DNA from: Paulinella micropora
Taxonomy: Eukaryota; Cercozoa; Imbricatea; Euglyphida
NCBI GenBank assembly: GCA_009731375.1
Contig: BJOX01000239.1
Coordinates: forward strand, 363,335 to 401,994
Length of the DNA: 38,660 nucleotides
Reading direction: 5' to 3'
In this document: positions 19,431-29,032 of the stretch, piece by piece
How positions within the stretch are numbered: position 1 is the first letter of the stretch
Layout of the letters: each line of letters begins with the position of its first letter
Program-made: the position numbers and the translations under genes
The notes under the pieces: model-generated
Told to the model about the DNA's origin: nothing
Databases searched by the model: none
What the model saw: the letters and a program-made list of their open reading frames with translations, nothing else

Positions 19431-20337
19431 TGAACTTTCATTTGGAAAGTCTTTCGGAGCCAAATGGCTGTGCACGCAGTGCACGGCCATTATCATTTTT
19501 ATGTTCTCTTGACTGTGTTCCCCAAAATTCACCGTAAATGCGTAAATTGTGATTTCGGGAAATCGTGGAAAAAAAGGCAATGGAGAAGGGAAAAATAACA
19601 ATTGCTGTAAAAACTTTGATTAAATCGTTTGAAGTCATTTCTGGACGAAATCGAAAGCTAGTTAGTGAAGTCGAAACGTCGTGCAGAGGAGAATCTAACG
19701 GGCCGGTCAAAAACAGTAAAATGTCAACGGTAGTGGTTTTGGCCGGTCGTTAAAGTGCTCAGTCTGATAGCTCCCCCCCCCCCCCAGACCTAACGGTTGA
19801 GTAGAGTTGCGTACAGAGTGAGTGACTAGCGATTGGTCAGTGACTTGTCTCAGAAAAAAAAAGTAGGAGAAAAGAGAAAGATGAGTCTCTTTAAACCCAG
19901 GAGGAGGTTGAAAAAGAAGTGTGTCCATGTGTAGCGCAGTGTAGACGGAGATCAGCCAGGGCCGGATATCGGGATGCGGAAGCGGGACTGAGACAATTGA
20001 GGCGCAGTAGCGATGCGTTGATATCGGGGAGCTGACGTCGAGCCGTAGGAAGCTAGGTGGCCATGTATCGCACAGCCGAGATGAACCAAATTTAATGCAC
20101 CAATTATGCCATGCTAATATAATCACTGAGGTGTTCAGATTCGATGAGGATGATTGTTGACCTGCAGGCATAAAAGACGACCAAGGACTTACAGGGATAC
20201 TCTGGTCGTGGCGTAGCTTGTCTAGGGACGATGGCGGGCCAAGTGGGAAAAGCGCTGGGCTGTGGCGGGTGAAACCGGTACGATGGGTAAAACCCACTTG
20301 AGAGTGTTGAGGTGCCTATTCCTTCGATGTAGCTTGC
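19431..20337. other. Non-coding stretch between two retroelement fragments
   Basis: I see no coding region I trust. A poly-C run (about 19773-19785) reads as a poly-purine run on the minus strand. It could be the polypurine tract of the minus-strand fragment, with an LTR beyond it, but no matching LTR is visible. Confidence 0.4.
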
Positions 20338-20881
20338 TTACCTTTCTGGAAGATGAAGTGGGAAGGATTCGCCGGTGATGAGAGGGCCTTTGAGACGCTT
20401 AAGGACGCTGGCGGGAAGTCGGCCTTTGTCTTTGTTGGTCTTGTGAGAGCGCCACTCGATGTGTCGATGAACGACTTGATCGTTTGTTGTGTCGAAGAGA
20501 AGGGGCTTCCAGTGGGCCAAGGGATTACCCCAGCGTTGGATAGTGGTTTGGTCCCGCCTTTGTGTCTTCGTAGATGGGACGGACGAGAGGGTTCTTGTCT
20601 GAGGTCGTATCGAGCTGGTGAACTACGAGGTCGTTTTCCTCGTTCTCAGGGTCCTCGTCTAAAACGATGCCAAGTTTAACCTGATCGCGGTCGATGAATG
20701 CTACGACTTCGCCGATGGTGTAGTTGACTGAGACGACGTGATCGTCGACTGCGACCGTGTTGAGCGGGGCGAGGCAGTCAGTGGGTGCAGTATACGGAGC
20801 GAGATGTGAGCGGTCGATGCGTTTCAATACCTTGTTGGTATTGAGATGGCGCAGCTTGAAGCAATTTGAGCTGACAAACAT
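20338..20881 (-). mobile_element. Minus-strand fragment of a related Gypsy element (C-terminal integrase end)
   Basis: Read on the minus strand, 20881-20525 encodes LRHLNTNKVLKRIDRSHLAPY, the kind of segment that follows the GPY module in Gypsy integrases, followed by an acidic region. A frameshift near 20525 leads to a second stretch ending at 20338 (AHWKPLLFDTTNDQVVHRH...). It appears to be the part absent from the 3' end of the plus-strand element 1 kb away, so two copies or one inverted copy are likely. Confidence 0.45.
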
Positions 20882-22220
20882 TTAAAAAATCATTAGTCAC
20901 AATTGAATTTCGAAATTTGAATTTGAACATTAATTCTCAGTTGTCACGTTCAACTCAAGTTCAAGTCGTACCTTACTATCCTTAATCTCACTATGCCGGC
21001 CCACCCGGTATATAATGGCAATACTGATCGTTCCGGTCTGTCGTTAATCATTGGTTGAAGCCCTCCTTCAAGTGTTACAACTTATTCAACTTCAAGTGAC
21101 ATACGAAACCAACTCACAATCTACTCTCACCTACGATCGTGCGTTGCACCCAAGTCTGCAAACAAGAAGAAACCTACGTAAATACACGAAGTGACCTCTC
21201 AGCTATTTACTGGTATTTCACCTACTCTCAGGAGTTAGGGCTTTTTGCAGCCATAGAGACTTTTAATAAGAGTTAGTTGTGTATTTATCCCTTGGGGTTG
21301 TATCCAAACTCACAAATGTCGTCAGCAGTATTAAATTCTCTTTTCAGAGTCAAGAGTCCCTTGAGCTCGTAAGGGTAAGACCAAGTGTCTTGTTACAACA
21401 ACCTTGCCTTTATTAACAATACATGTCACTGCCACTCAAAAGGATATTTTCTCGTGGCGGTATAATTAATATATTATAACTAATATTAACTTGATATTAT
21501 TAATAGTGAATTATACCTACTTTACTCTTTCTGTTCCTGAACTGGCGGGAATTGTATTGCTCAGTAAAGAAATTATTAGGAAAATTTTTCGCATCTCAAC
21601 TGATTACATCTCAAGCACTAGTACATCTTCAGACTGAAAATACAATACCAGATAATCACGGGAAAGTCTGGTAAACGTGTTGGGAGCCTCCAGGCAGCTA
21701 GAATAAGAAAAATGCAAACAATTTCTTTCAAAAAATACCTCGTTTGCAGCCTTGCCTTGCCGCCGGCCGGCCTTGCGCCGCGCCGCGCCGCACTGAGAAT
21801 GAGGCTGAGTTTTTCCGACAAGTCTAAAACTCACTATACGCAAGCTACGAGGTTGAAATGTGCAGGAAAAGAAGGGGAAAGCTTGTAAAAGAGACTGCGC
21901 TGGTTTTCTTAATAATGATTAATAAAATCACGATGATCCTGCCTGGACTTGGGAATTTTCTCATTTCTTCCTGTGTGCGTGGCATTGTGTGTAGTCAAGA
22001 TCTGCTTCAACTTTCAACTCAAAGAGGCTGTTTAAGACGCTCTGTTTCTCACGTACAAACATACTGGAAATAAATTAAATGTCAGAGACCGTTAGTGGAT
22101 TGCGATGGTTCTTAATCATCTTACCATGGTCAACATCAGTAACTCACATCAACCCCCACACCCCCCCAAGCCGACGCAAGAACCATCAGCACCTCACAAG
22201 CTGCACATCAGCCATCCGCG
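20882..22220. other. Gene-free region, possible LTR remnant
   Basis: There is no convincing ORF. A GTATATAA box at about 21008 in a region with many CAAGT/TTCAA words could be a promoter in a solo LTR, but I cannot find a second copy or TG..CA ends I trust. A short GC-rich patch lies at 21745-21795. The rest is AT-rich. Confidence 0.35.
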
Positions 22221-22293
22221 CGATCGATCGATAGATAGATAGATGATAGATAGATAGATAGATGGATGGATGGATGGATGGATGGATAGATAG

Positions 22294-22356
<63 letters not shown>

Positions 22357-22505
22357 TAGATATAGATATAGATATAGAGATATAGATATAGCGATAGATA
22401 GATAGATAGATAGATATATAGATAGGTAGGTAGGTAGGTTGGTAGGTTGGTAGGTTGGTAGGTAGGTAGGTAGGTGTAGGTAGGTAGGTAGGTGTAGGTA
22501 GATAT

Positions 22506-22543
<38 letters not shown>

Positions 22544-22769
22544 GGATGGATGGATGGATGGATAGATAGATAGATAGATAGATAGACAGAGAGAGAGAGA
22601 TAGATAGATAGATAGATAGATATAGTTAGATAGAGAGATAGATAGATAGAGAGATAGATAGATAGATAGAAAGATAGGTAGGTAGGTAGGTAGGTAGGTA
22701 GGCAGGTAGGTAGGTAGGTAGGTAGGTAGGTAGGTGGGTGGGTGGGTGTGGGTGGGTGGGTGGGTAGGG
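22221..22769 (+). repeat. Compound tetranucleotide microsatellite (GATA/GATG/GGTA/GGTG)
   Basis: About 550 bp of GATA, GATG, GGTA and GGTG arrays with interspersed GATATA and GTAGGTAGG segments. It begins at CGATCGATCG and ends before ATGTCATGCAGACC. Confidence 0.95.
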
Positions 22770-22770
22770 T

Positions 22771-23030
22771 ATGTCATGCAGACCGTAATTTGTTTGTCTT
22801 GACGTTCAAGTAAAGCGCTCGATAGAAAGGCTAGGTTTGACACACATATTTAAAACATCTCTGACACCGTTCAAGTGACAAAATCTATCTTTTGCGTATA
22901 AGACCGTGAATGTTTGTCACGACGTTCAAGTAAACATACCAGACAAGGTTTATCTTCTATACATATGCGATTCTATTAAGTATTAACATGTGTCGTGCGA
23001 ACCGTGATTTGTTCGTCTTGACGTTCGAAA
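22771..23030 (+). repeat. Three degenerate repeats with a GACCGT...GACGTTC core
   Basis: Related blocks start at 22771, 22901 and 22988. Each has an ACCGT(A/G)A(A/T)TTGTT(T/C)GTC core followed by GACGTTC(A/G)A. Spacing is about 90-130 bp. A further GTTCAAGTGAC lies at 22869. They sit between the microsatellite and the viral element. Confidence 0.6.
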
Positions 23031-23440
23031 ATACATTACTGGTAACGTTTAAGTGTACATGCATATATAGAAATACATTACTCGAAACAGAGTTACTGGA
23101 ATGGTCGGTCCATCCAACTCCTAATCGGCATCGAGGCACGTTGGGTTGATGCCTTCTTTTCTTGACATATCTTCCAACACAGATCCCCTCTAAGTGTTTC
23201 TGATAAGACATATGACACTTTTGCACTTTTAAGTACATGTGCCACCGTTCAAACATGTATGCAAGCGCTTCCGAAGTAGTATAGGGTGCCACTTTGGCAC
23301 ACTTTTTGGATACATACAGACTAAGCGACGAAACGGCTCTATCGGCTCTCCTGTTCGTCGTCTTAACGGATAGAAAATAACGGCTATTTAATGGTTATTT
23401 CTAACAATTAATTATTTTACATTCAAAGATAAAATAGAGA
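23031..23440. other. Gene-free left flank of the viral element
   Basis: AT-rich sequence without a trusted ORF. AAATACATTACT occurs twice (about 23029 and 23071). The left terminus of the viral element probably lies here, but no inverted repeat matching the right side is visible. Confidence 0.4.
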
Positions 23441-23452
23441 CACATATATAAG
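23441..23452 (+). promoter_or_regulatory. TATA-like promoter just before the first viral gene
   Basis: CATATATAAG lies immediately before ATGATG. The same kind of TATATA/TATAC box abuts several other viral starts, which implies very short 5' leaders. Confidence 0.5.
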
Positions 23453-23980
23453 ATGATGCGATTTAGAATGTCTAGAGGTTGTGTTATGGTAAAGAATAAC
23501 GAAAAGAGACCAATGGTAAAAGTTCAATGGAGAGAAGGAGGAAAGGTTATGTGTAAGAGTATCTGTATTGGAAAGAAGAAATCAAAAGAGCAAGCACTAG
23601 AAGAAGCAAAGAAATATCACGAAGAAATTGTGATTCCAAGGTATGAGGAATGGAAAGTAAATTATGATAAAGAAACAAAAGAAATCAAAAAAGAAAAGAA
23701 GAAAATTTGGAAACACAAAGATTTCAAGTGTGAATGCGGCGCTGAAATACATAATGGCAACAAAGGGCGACATATGAAGTCTCAGAAACATATTTCAGCA
23801 GATTACAAAATTACGGAAAAAGAAAAACCTCCAGTTCCTCCTAGACCAAGCAAAGAGTATATGGAGAGAATAAAGAATGAGGAGATGTCAAAGTCCAAGG
23901 ATAAGGACGATAGGTGTAATATTTGCGGATACATGGAACATAACTGCCACTGCGGTTGCGGGTATGGTAAGTATTGGTAA
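23453..23980 (+). CDS. Small DNA-binding protein: AP2-like N-terminus plus C2H2-like finger
   Basis: 175 residues. The N-terminal 55 residues (VKVQWREGGKVMCKSICIG, then a Lys/Glu helix) have the three-strand-then-helix pattern of AP2-type domains. Residues about 88-108 contain CECGAEIHNGNKGRHMKSQKH, a Cys2-His2 finger of the kind common in giant viruses and virophages. A Cys/His cluster (CNICGYMEHNCHCGCG) ends the protein. A regulator or accessory DNA-binding protein is likely. It is the first gene of the plus-strand group, 159 bp before the polymerase. The TATA box just upstream supports this start; the second ATG directly follows and could be used instead. Confidence 0.65.
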   Translation: MMRFRMSRGCVMVKNNEKRPMVKVQWREGGKVMCKSICIGKKKSKEQALEEAKKYHEEIVIPRYEEWKVNYDKETKEIKKEKKKIWKHKDFKCECGAEIHNGNKGRHMKSQKHISADYKITEKEKPPVPPRPSKEYMERIKNEEMSKSKDKDDRCNICGYMEHNCHCGCGYGKYW

Positions 23981-24035
23981 TTAAAAGGTTTGTCCGCAGA
24001 AAACACTGAATTTCCATCTAAAGACAAGGAAGGGG

Positions 24036-24047
24036 TCTATATATAGG
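24036..24047 (+). promoter_or_regulatory. TATA-like box upstream of polymerase
   Basis: CTATATATAG lies about 95 bp before the polymerase ATG, with a further AT-rich tract (TTTATAAAATTATATTTTC) from about 24095. Either could serve as the promoter. Confidence 0.35.
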
Positions 24048-24139
24048 GCACACGAGGCCACGAGGGGACAACCGATTGAGGCGGACAAATATTTTAATTT
24101 TATAAAATTATATTTTCCTTTAATATACAATTATCAAAC

Positions 24140-27100
24140 ATGGAGACACATGCATACAACGGCAAGGTCTACAGGTTGGATAAGTTGAGGGAATATAAGA
24201 TAAATTATGACATTAAACTAGTCAGGGGTCGGGACGTCCTATATATTAAACCAAAGGTAAGGGGGTATAAGATAGATTCACCGACAGCCCAAAACTACTT
24301 GAACCAAGTAAGAGGTGCGGTGTATTTTGAACACCATGCTATTCCAATAGCACCACCTTTACCTACGATTGAAGAGAAAAAAGAAATCAAGGAAAATGTC
24401 AGAGACTTGATGCGATATGGCAATTACGAAATCAAGCGAGACGACAGAAAGGAGCACAAACTTGGAATAAACGAAAGTATTTACAGGGTTGTGTTGAATG
24501 GAAACTTTCGGTCTTTCACTATGCGAGATGTAATAAGATTTATTGAAATCATATTGAACGACTTTTTAAAACGACAGGGACAAAGAGATAAGGTTGATGT
24601 AGGTATTGAGTTTGTAGATTATTACGGCAAAGTATCTACAGGACAACATTATGTCAATGAAATCTCGGTTGAAAAAGTTTTAGAAAGATTGTCGTCAATA
24701 TTTCAAAGCAACGAAAGTCTTTATATGGATGAAAGTGGCACCAACTTTGATAAATTAAAGTTTGTATTGAAATCTGTTAAAATGCCTACTGGCGGAGCAA
24801 GGCTACAGGTTTTGAACAAACTGGATGTATATAGAAAGAAAGGAGTAATCTGTATTACTAATAGCGATAACTTATGCTTGGCCAGAGCAATCGTTGTAGT
24901 AAAAGCAAAAATTGAAAAACACCAAAAATACAAAACAATAATGATGGGACGAAAGATACAGCAGGAAATGGCTGAGGATTTGCATAATGAAGCGAAAGTT
25001 GTTAAGGATGTGTGCGGTCTCCCAGAAATTGATACCTTTGCTAAGCACATTAAATATAATTTGGTTATTGTAGAGTTTCCTGACCAAATCGTCTATAAGA
25101 CTGATTTAGTAGATGAGAAAGGCGAACGGCTGACAAACCTTTACATTCTAAAAACGGAAGGGCACTACGATGCCATAACCAATATGAAGTCAATGCTAGG
25201 AAAAAAGAATTTCTGCGAGTTGTGTCTAAGGGGATATATGGAAAGACATGCATGCGATGCTAAATGTAGTATCTGTGAAACCAAGGGTTGTAAGGGAATA
25301 AATGACAAGAGCCAGTGGAAAGAATGTGAGAAGTGTAATAGAAAGTTTCCAAATACTGAATGCTTTAATAATCACATGAAGACAAACTGCGATGTTAAAG
25401 CGAAATGTAAATCGTGCGGTCTTAATTACAGAAAGAAGGACATACACAAATGCGGATATGCGAAATGCCGTAATTGTAAAGAACTGAAACCACTAGAGCA
25501 CCAATGTGAAATAGTCCAAAAGGAAATCCTACCGCCGTCAGAGCAATACATATTCTTTGACTTTGAAGCGACACAGGACACGGGCGAGCACATTGTAAAT
25601 TATGCTGAAAGTCAGTATTACGATGCTAAGGAACAGCCAGTCATTCATAAGAACATTCAAGACTTTTGTAATTGGGCTTTTGACACTAAACACAGCGGAT
25701 TTACCTTTATCGCACACAATGCCCGCGGTTATGATTGTCAGTTTATCCTTAGATGGCTAGTTGATAACAAACAGACACCATTTGTCATTTACCAAGGCGG
25801 TAAGATAATGATGATGACACATAAGAAATACCGCTTCATTGATAGTTTGAGTTTCCTTACGATGCCATTGTCTGACTTTCCAAAGACATTCGGACTAACG
25901 GAACTTAAGAAAGGATACTTTCCGCACTTCTTCAACACAGACAAGAACAAAAACTATGTTGGGCTCATGCCACACAAGAAACATTACGGCTACGACACTA
26001 TGCGAGGAGATAAGAGAAAGGAGTTTTTAGAATGGTATGAACAACAGGTTAATAATCACAACCACTTTGATATGGCGAAGGAAATCGCTGAGTATTGTCA
26101 TAGCGATGTTGATATACTTAGAAAGGGCTGTATAGATTTTAGAAAGCAGTTTCTTGAATTCGGTATTGACCCTTTTCAATATACAACTATTGCGAGTTGT
26201 GTTATGGCTCTGTATCGTGCTAAGTTTATGCCTGTTAATTCAATTGCGGTATTGAAAGCGGAAAAACAAAACAGGATGGCTTCAAGGGCTTGTGTTGAAT
26301 GGTTAGCCTACAGAAGCAGACTAGACAAAACCGATATTAAACACGCATTCAACGGAGGTGAAAAAATGTTTCAACTCGGGCAATCTCGTGTGTATGTAGA
26401 TGGCTGGGATGAGAAAAACAAAACCGCTTATGAGTTTTACGGGTGTCATTGGCACGGCTGTCAGAAGTGTTGGAACGGCAATGCAATGAATGCCAAGAAA
26501 AATAAGACTATGGGTGAACTATACAAGGAAACAATGAGAAGAGAAAAACAACTGAGCCAACAGGTAAAAGTAATAAGTGTCTGGGAATGTGATTGGAGCC
26601 TGATGAAAACCAGTGAAAGACTGGCCGAGGATACCAACGAACGAATTATGGAACAAGAAGGATTAAACCCACGAGAAGCAATGTTTGGAGGTAGAACGAA
26701 TGCTCTAACATTGTATTGGAAATCACGACACAGCGACGAATACGCGAAATACATTGACATATGCTCACTCTATCCGACCGTTATGTATTATGACCTTTGC
26801 CCTAGCGGGCACCACGAAATCATCAGACCAAATGATGATAATCTCCGACATGTCGGAGATAAACGAAAAGATATGCGAAACAAAATCATAAAAAAGGAAT
26901 ACTTTGGAGTGGCTAAGGTTAAGATGCTACCGCCGAGAGGATTACTACACCCAGTCTTACCAAAAGCGGACAGAGGCAAGATGATGTATTACTTATGCGA
27001 TAAGTGCGGGATGACTGAGCACCACGGAGAATGCAAGCACACCGACAATGAGCGGGCAATAACAGGAACTTGGGCAACTCCAGAAATTTACAAGGCCTTA

Positions 27101-28156
27101 GATAAAGGGTATAAGTTAATGAAAGTATATGAAGTATGGCACTGGAAAGAACAGAGCAGTAGCCTATTCAAAGAATACATAAAGACATTCTTGAAGGTTA
27201 AGCAGGAATCAAGTGGATATCCAGCAGGATGCAATACGGCCGAGGAAAAACAAAACTACATAAGCAGTATGGAAATCAAAATGGGTGTTAAGATGGATGA
27301 AAACAAAATAGAAGAAAACTCAGGTCGCCGTGCGGTGGCTAAGTTGTGCTTGAACTCCTTGCGGGGCAAGTTTGGAGAGAAGCAGAACAAAAAACAAAAC
27401 AAAATGATAAGGGATAAGGAAACCCTATACAAACTAATGAACGATAAATCAGTTGATAACATAAATATTAACATAATCAACGACGAAATAATAGAGGCCA
27501 GTTATGATTTAAAACAAGATGCAGTCAGCGACCCGATTAAGACAAATATTGTAGTTGCTCTATTTACTACCTGCCACGCGAGAATGAGGCTTTATGAGAT
27601 GATGGACAGACTAGGCAGGAGAATTCTATACCACGATACGGATAGTGTAATATATACCACAGACCTGACGAAAGGCGAAGATGATGTAAAGACGGGCAAA
27701 CTACTCGGGGACTGGACGGATGAATTAAAGGGAGCCAAGATAAAGACCTTCGTTGGAGGCGGGGCAAAGTGCTACGGATACTTATTAGATAACGGCAAAG
27801 CCAGTATGAAAGTGAAGGGCTTCAGTATGAATTACGAGACGAAGAAGGCCTTAAACTTACCTAATATGTTAAGTGTAATCAGTTGCGGGCTTGGTATTAA
27901 AAACACTGATTTATTTGAGAAGGGTAAAAATGAACTGGCGGACTTGTTAGAGACTGAGGAAGAATTAAGGATTGCTAAGCGAATTGAGAAGTCTGGAAAA
28001 GTTGTTATAGTAGAGAATAACAAGATAACACGGGACAAACAAAAGAAAAGAATAACAAGCGAATACTTAGAAAAGATATTTAGTTTTACATATACGAAAA
28101 GACAAGTTATCGGAATTGTAGAGAATGCGATTGAAACACGGCCGTTTGGATATTAA
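24140..28156 (+). CDS. Family-B DNA polymerase, protein-primed (pPolB) type
   Basis: 1338 residues. The N-terminal about 350 residues have no clear domain and would hold any terminal-protein region. Residues about 357-455 carry a dense Cys/His region (CELC, CSIC, CEKC, CKSC, CRNC pairs), like the zinc fingers before the exonuclease in Polinton polymerases. The proofreading exonuclease follows: FFDFEAT near 472 (Exo I), FIAHNARGYD near 525 (Exo II), YCHSDVDIL near 651 (Exo III). An insertion with EFYGCHWHGCQKC (about 770-785) is typical of Polinton-class enzymes. Polymerase motifs are DICSLYPTVMYYD near 872 (A), KLCLNSLRGKFG near 1067 (B) and YHDTDSVIYTT near 1164 (C). All catalytic acids are present. 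It should replicate the viral genome. It is the only very large gene of the plus-strand group and is intact here. Confidence 0.93.
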   Translation: METHAYNGKVYRLDKLREYKINYDIKLVRGRDVLYIKPKVRGYKIDSPTAQNYLNQVRGAVYFEHHAIPIAPPLPTIEEKKEIKENVRDLMRYGNYEIKRDDRKEHKLGINESIYRVVLNGNFRSFTMRDVIRFIEIILNDFLKRQGQRDKVDVGIEFVDYYGKVSTGQHYVNEISVEKVLERLSSIFQSNESLYMDESGTNFDKLKFVLKSVKMPTGGARLQVLNKLDVYRKKGVICITNSDNLCLARAIVVVKAKIEKHQKYKTIMMGRKIQQEMAEDLHNEAKVVKDVCGLPEIDTFAKHIKYNLVIVEFPDQIVYKTDLVDEKGERLTNLYILKTEGHYDAITNMKSMLGKKNFCELCLRGYMERHACDAKCSICETKGCKGINDKSQWKECEKCNRKFPNTECFNNHMKTNCDVKAKCKSCGLNYRKKDIHKCGYAKCRNCKELKPLEHQCEIVQKEILPPSEQYIFFDFEATQDTGEHIVNYAESQYYDAKEQPVIHKNIQDFCNWAFDTKHSGFTFIAHNARGYDCQFILRWLVDNKQTPFVIYQGGKIMMMTHKKYRFIDSLSFLTMPLSDFPKTFGLTELKKGYFPHFFNTDKNKNYVGLMPHKKHYGYDTMRGDKRKEFLEWYEQQVNNHNHFDMAKEIAEYCHSDVDILRKGCIDFRKQFLEFGIDPFQYTTIASCVMALYRAKFMPVNSIAVLKAEKQNRMASRACVEWLAYRSRLDKTDIKHAFNGGEKMFQLGQSRVYVDGWDEKNKTAYEFYGCHWHGCQKCWNGNAMNAKKNKTMGELYKETMRREKQLSQQVKVISVWECDWSLMKTSERLAEDTNERIMEQEGLNPREAMFGGRTNALTLYWKSRHSDEYAKYIDICSLYPTVMYYDLCPSGHHEIIRPNDDNLRHVGDKRKDMRNKIIKKEYFGVAKVKMLPPRGLLHPVLPKADRGKMMYYLCDKCGMTEHHGECKHTDNERAITGTWATPEIYKALDKGYKLMKVYEVWHWKEQSSSLFKEYIKTFLKVKQESSGYPAGCNTAEEKQNYISSMEIKMGVKMDENKIEENSGRRAVAKLCLNSLRGKFGEKQNKKQNKMIRDKETLYKLMNDKSVDNININIINDEIIEASYDLKQDAVSDPIKTNIVVALFTTCHARMRLYEMMDRLGRRILYHDTDSVIYTTDLTKGEDDVKTGKLLGDWTDELKGAKIKTFVGGGAKCYGYLLDNGKASMKVKGFSMNYETKKALNLPNMLSVISCGLGIKNTDLFEKGKNELADLLETEEELRIAKRIEKSGKVVIVENNKITRDKQKKRITSEYLEKIFSFTYTKRQVIGIVENAIETRPFGY
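26841..26860. repeat. 20-bp perfect palindrome inside the polymerase gene
   Basis: ATCTCCGACATGTCGGAGAT is its own reverse complement. It is preceded by GATA and matches two sites in the fibre gene (37055 and 37135). It is read through in frame as DNLRHVGDK. Confidence 0.85.
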
Positions 28157-28245
28157 TGATGTTTAGTATAGCAAAAACAATATAGGTTTTTGGGTTATGG
28201 AGTTAAACTTCATAATTTTTTTATTTATTTATTTTTTCTATAAAA

Positions 28246-28265
28246 TATATACCATATACTATACT
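28246..28265 (+). promoter_or_regulatory. TATA-like box before small ExoX-C-like gene 1
   Basis: AATATATACCATATACTATACT directly precedes the ATG at 28266. It resembles the box at 28570 before the next gene, which favours 28266 over the upstream ATG at 28197. Confidence 0.45.
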
Positions 28266-28553
28266 ATGACCACCCTCACCAGACTATGCGAGAAGTTTGA
28301 GAAACTCTCTATTGAAAATAAAAAAGAAACATTTTCTCTTACCGATGTTAAAAAGATAATTACTGACGAAATCCAAATGATTGAAAATGCGAGGGCTGGC
28401 AAGCCAAAGGATACTTTTCCATTTGGTAAGTATAAAGGTAAGAAAATTCAAGATATAGCGGTTATTGATAAGCCATACCTTGAATGGGTTATGAAACAGC
28501 CTTGGTTTGAGAAATTTACCGACATTAAAAGTGAAGTAAAAAAATACATTTAA
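28266..28553 (+). CDS. Small protein with exonuclease-X-like C-terminal (DUF3820-type) domain
   Basis: 95 residues from ATG 28266. The frame is also open from an ATG at 28197, which would add a hydrophobic 23-residue leader, but the TATA-like box lies between the two starts. The C-terminal half has FGKYKGKKIQDIAVIDKPYL followed by a Trp-rich end, the signature of the small domain found at the C-terminus of ExoX-type exonucleases and as a stand-alone protein in many phages and viruses. No nuclease catalytic residues are present, so it may bind DNA or a partner. It lies 109 bp after the polymerase and is a paralogue of the next gene. Confidence 0.7.
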   Translation: MTTLTRLCEKFEKLSIENKKETFSLTDVKKIITDEIQMIENARAGKPKDTFPFGKYKGKKIQDIAVIDKPYLEWVMKQPWFEKFTDIKSEVKKYI

Positions 28554-28567
28554 TAAAAATTATTTTG

Positions 28568-28581
28568 TAGTATATATACCA
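28568..28581 (+). promoter_or_regulatory. TATA-like box before small ExoX-C-like gene 2
   Basis: AGTATATATACCA ends directly at the ATG at 28582. It shares TATATACCA with the preceding gene. Confidence 0.5.
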
Positions 28582-28995
28582 ATGACCGACCTGAGCACCA
28601 AGCAGGACTACTTGAATGAAATTGAAAAATGGAACATTGACAGCGAAGTTAAGAAACCCACTATTAAATGGACTAAGCCTGACATTGTTTCTTTCTATGA
28701 GCAATATAAACCAAGAGATGACAATGTGAAAGTAGTTATTCCTTTAGAAAACGTGTTGGACGAAGAGCCGAGCACACCTTTTAAGGAGACTGATTTAAAA
28801 GAGACTGGAATTACAGAGATTAAAATGAATGTCGGCGAAGAAATAGCACAAAGTGAAACCGATATTTTTCTTCAATATGGTAAGTATAAAAAAATGAAAA
28901 TTGAAGATGTTGCTAAGATTGATAAACCATACCTTGAATATTTAATTCAACAACCTTATTTTAATAACAAAGATGCGGTAAAAAAATATTTGTGA
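28582..28995 (+). CDS. Paralogue of the preceding protein, ExoX-like C-terminal domain with longer N-terminus
   Basis: 137 residues. The C-terminal 40 residues (YGKYKKMKIEDVAKIDKPYL) align with the preceding gene; the glycine after K-Y-K is replaced (KKM instead of GKK). The N-terminal part (LSTKQDYLNEIEKWNIDSEV..IVSFYEQY) looks like a short helical SAP-like or adaptor segment but is not confidently assigned. It is the last plus-strand gene, and its stop is 38 bp from the stop of the first minus-strand gene, so transcription converges here. Confidence 0.7.
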   Translation: MTDLSTKQDYLNEIEKWNIDSEVKKPTIKWTKPDIVSFYEQYKPRDDNVKVVIPLENVLDEEPSTPFKETDLKETGITEIKMNVGEEIAQSETDIFLQYGKYKKMKIEDVAKIDKPYLEYLIQQPYFNNKDAVKKYL

Positions 28996-29032
28996 TGATA
29001 TTACATTGTCTTCCACTAAATTTTTTTTGGCT

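Noticed and set aside
20882-21500. Solo LTR
   Set aside because: A TATA-like box and repeated words are present, but no second copy, target duplication or clear TG/CA ends; left as a remark only.
22221-22769. CRISPR-like or telomeric array
   Set aside because: No spacer structure and the unit is a simple tetranucleotide; eukaryotic microsatellite.
22208-22843. 211-aa minus-strand frame rich in Ile/Tyr/Leu/Ser across the microsatellite
   Set aside because: Pure translation of GATA/GGTA repeats; no coding signal.
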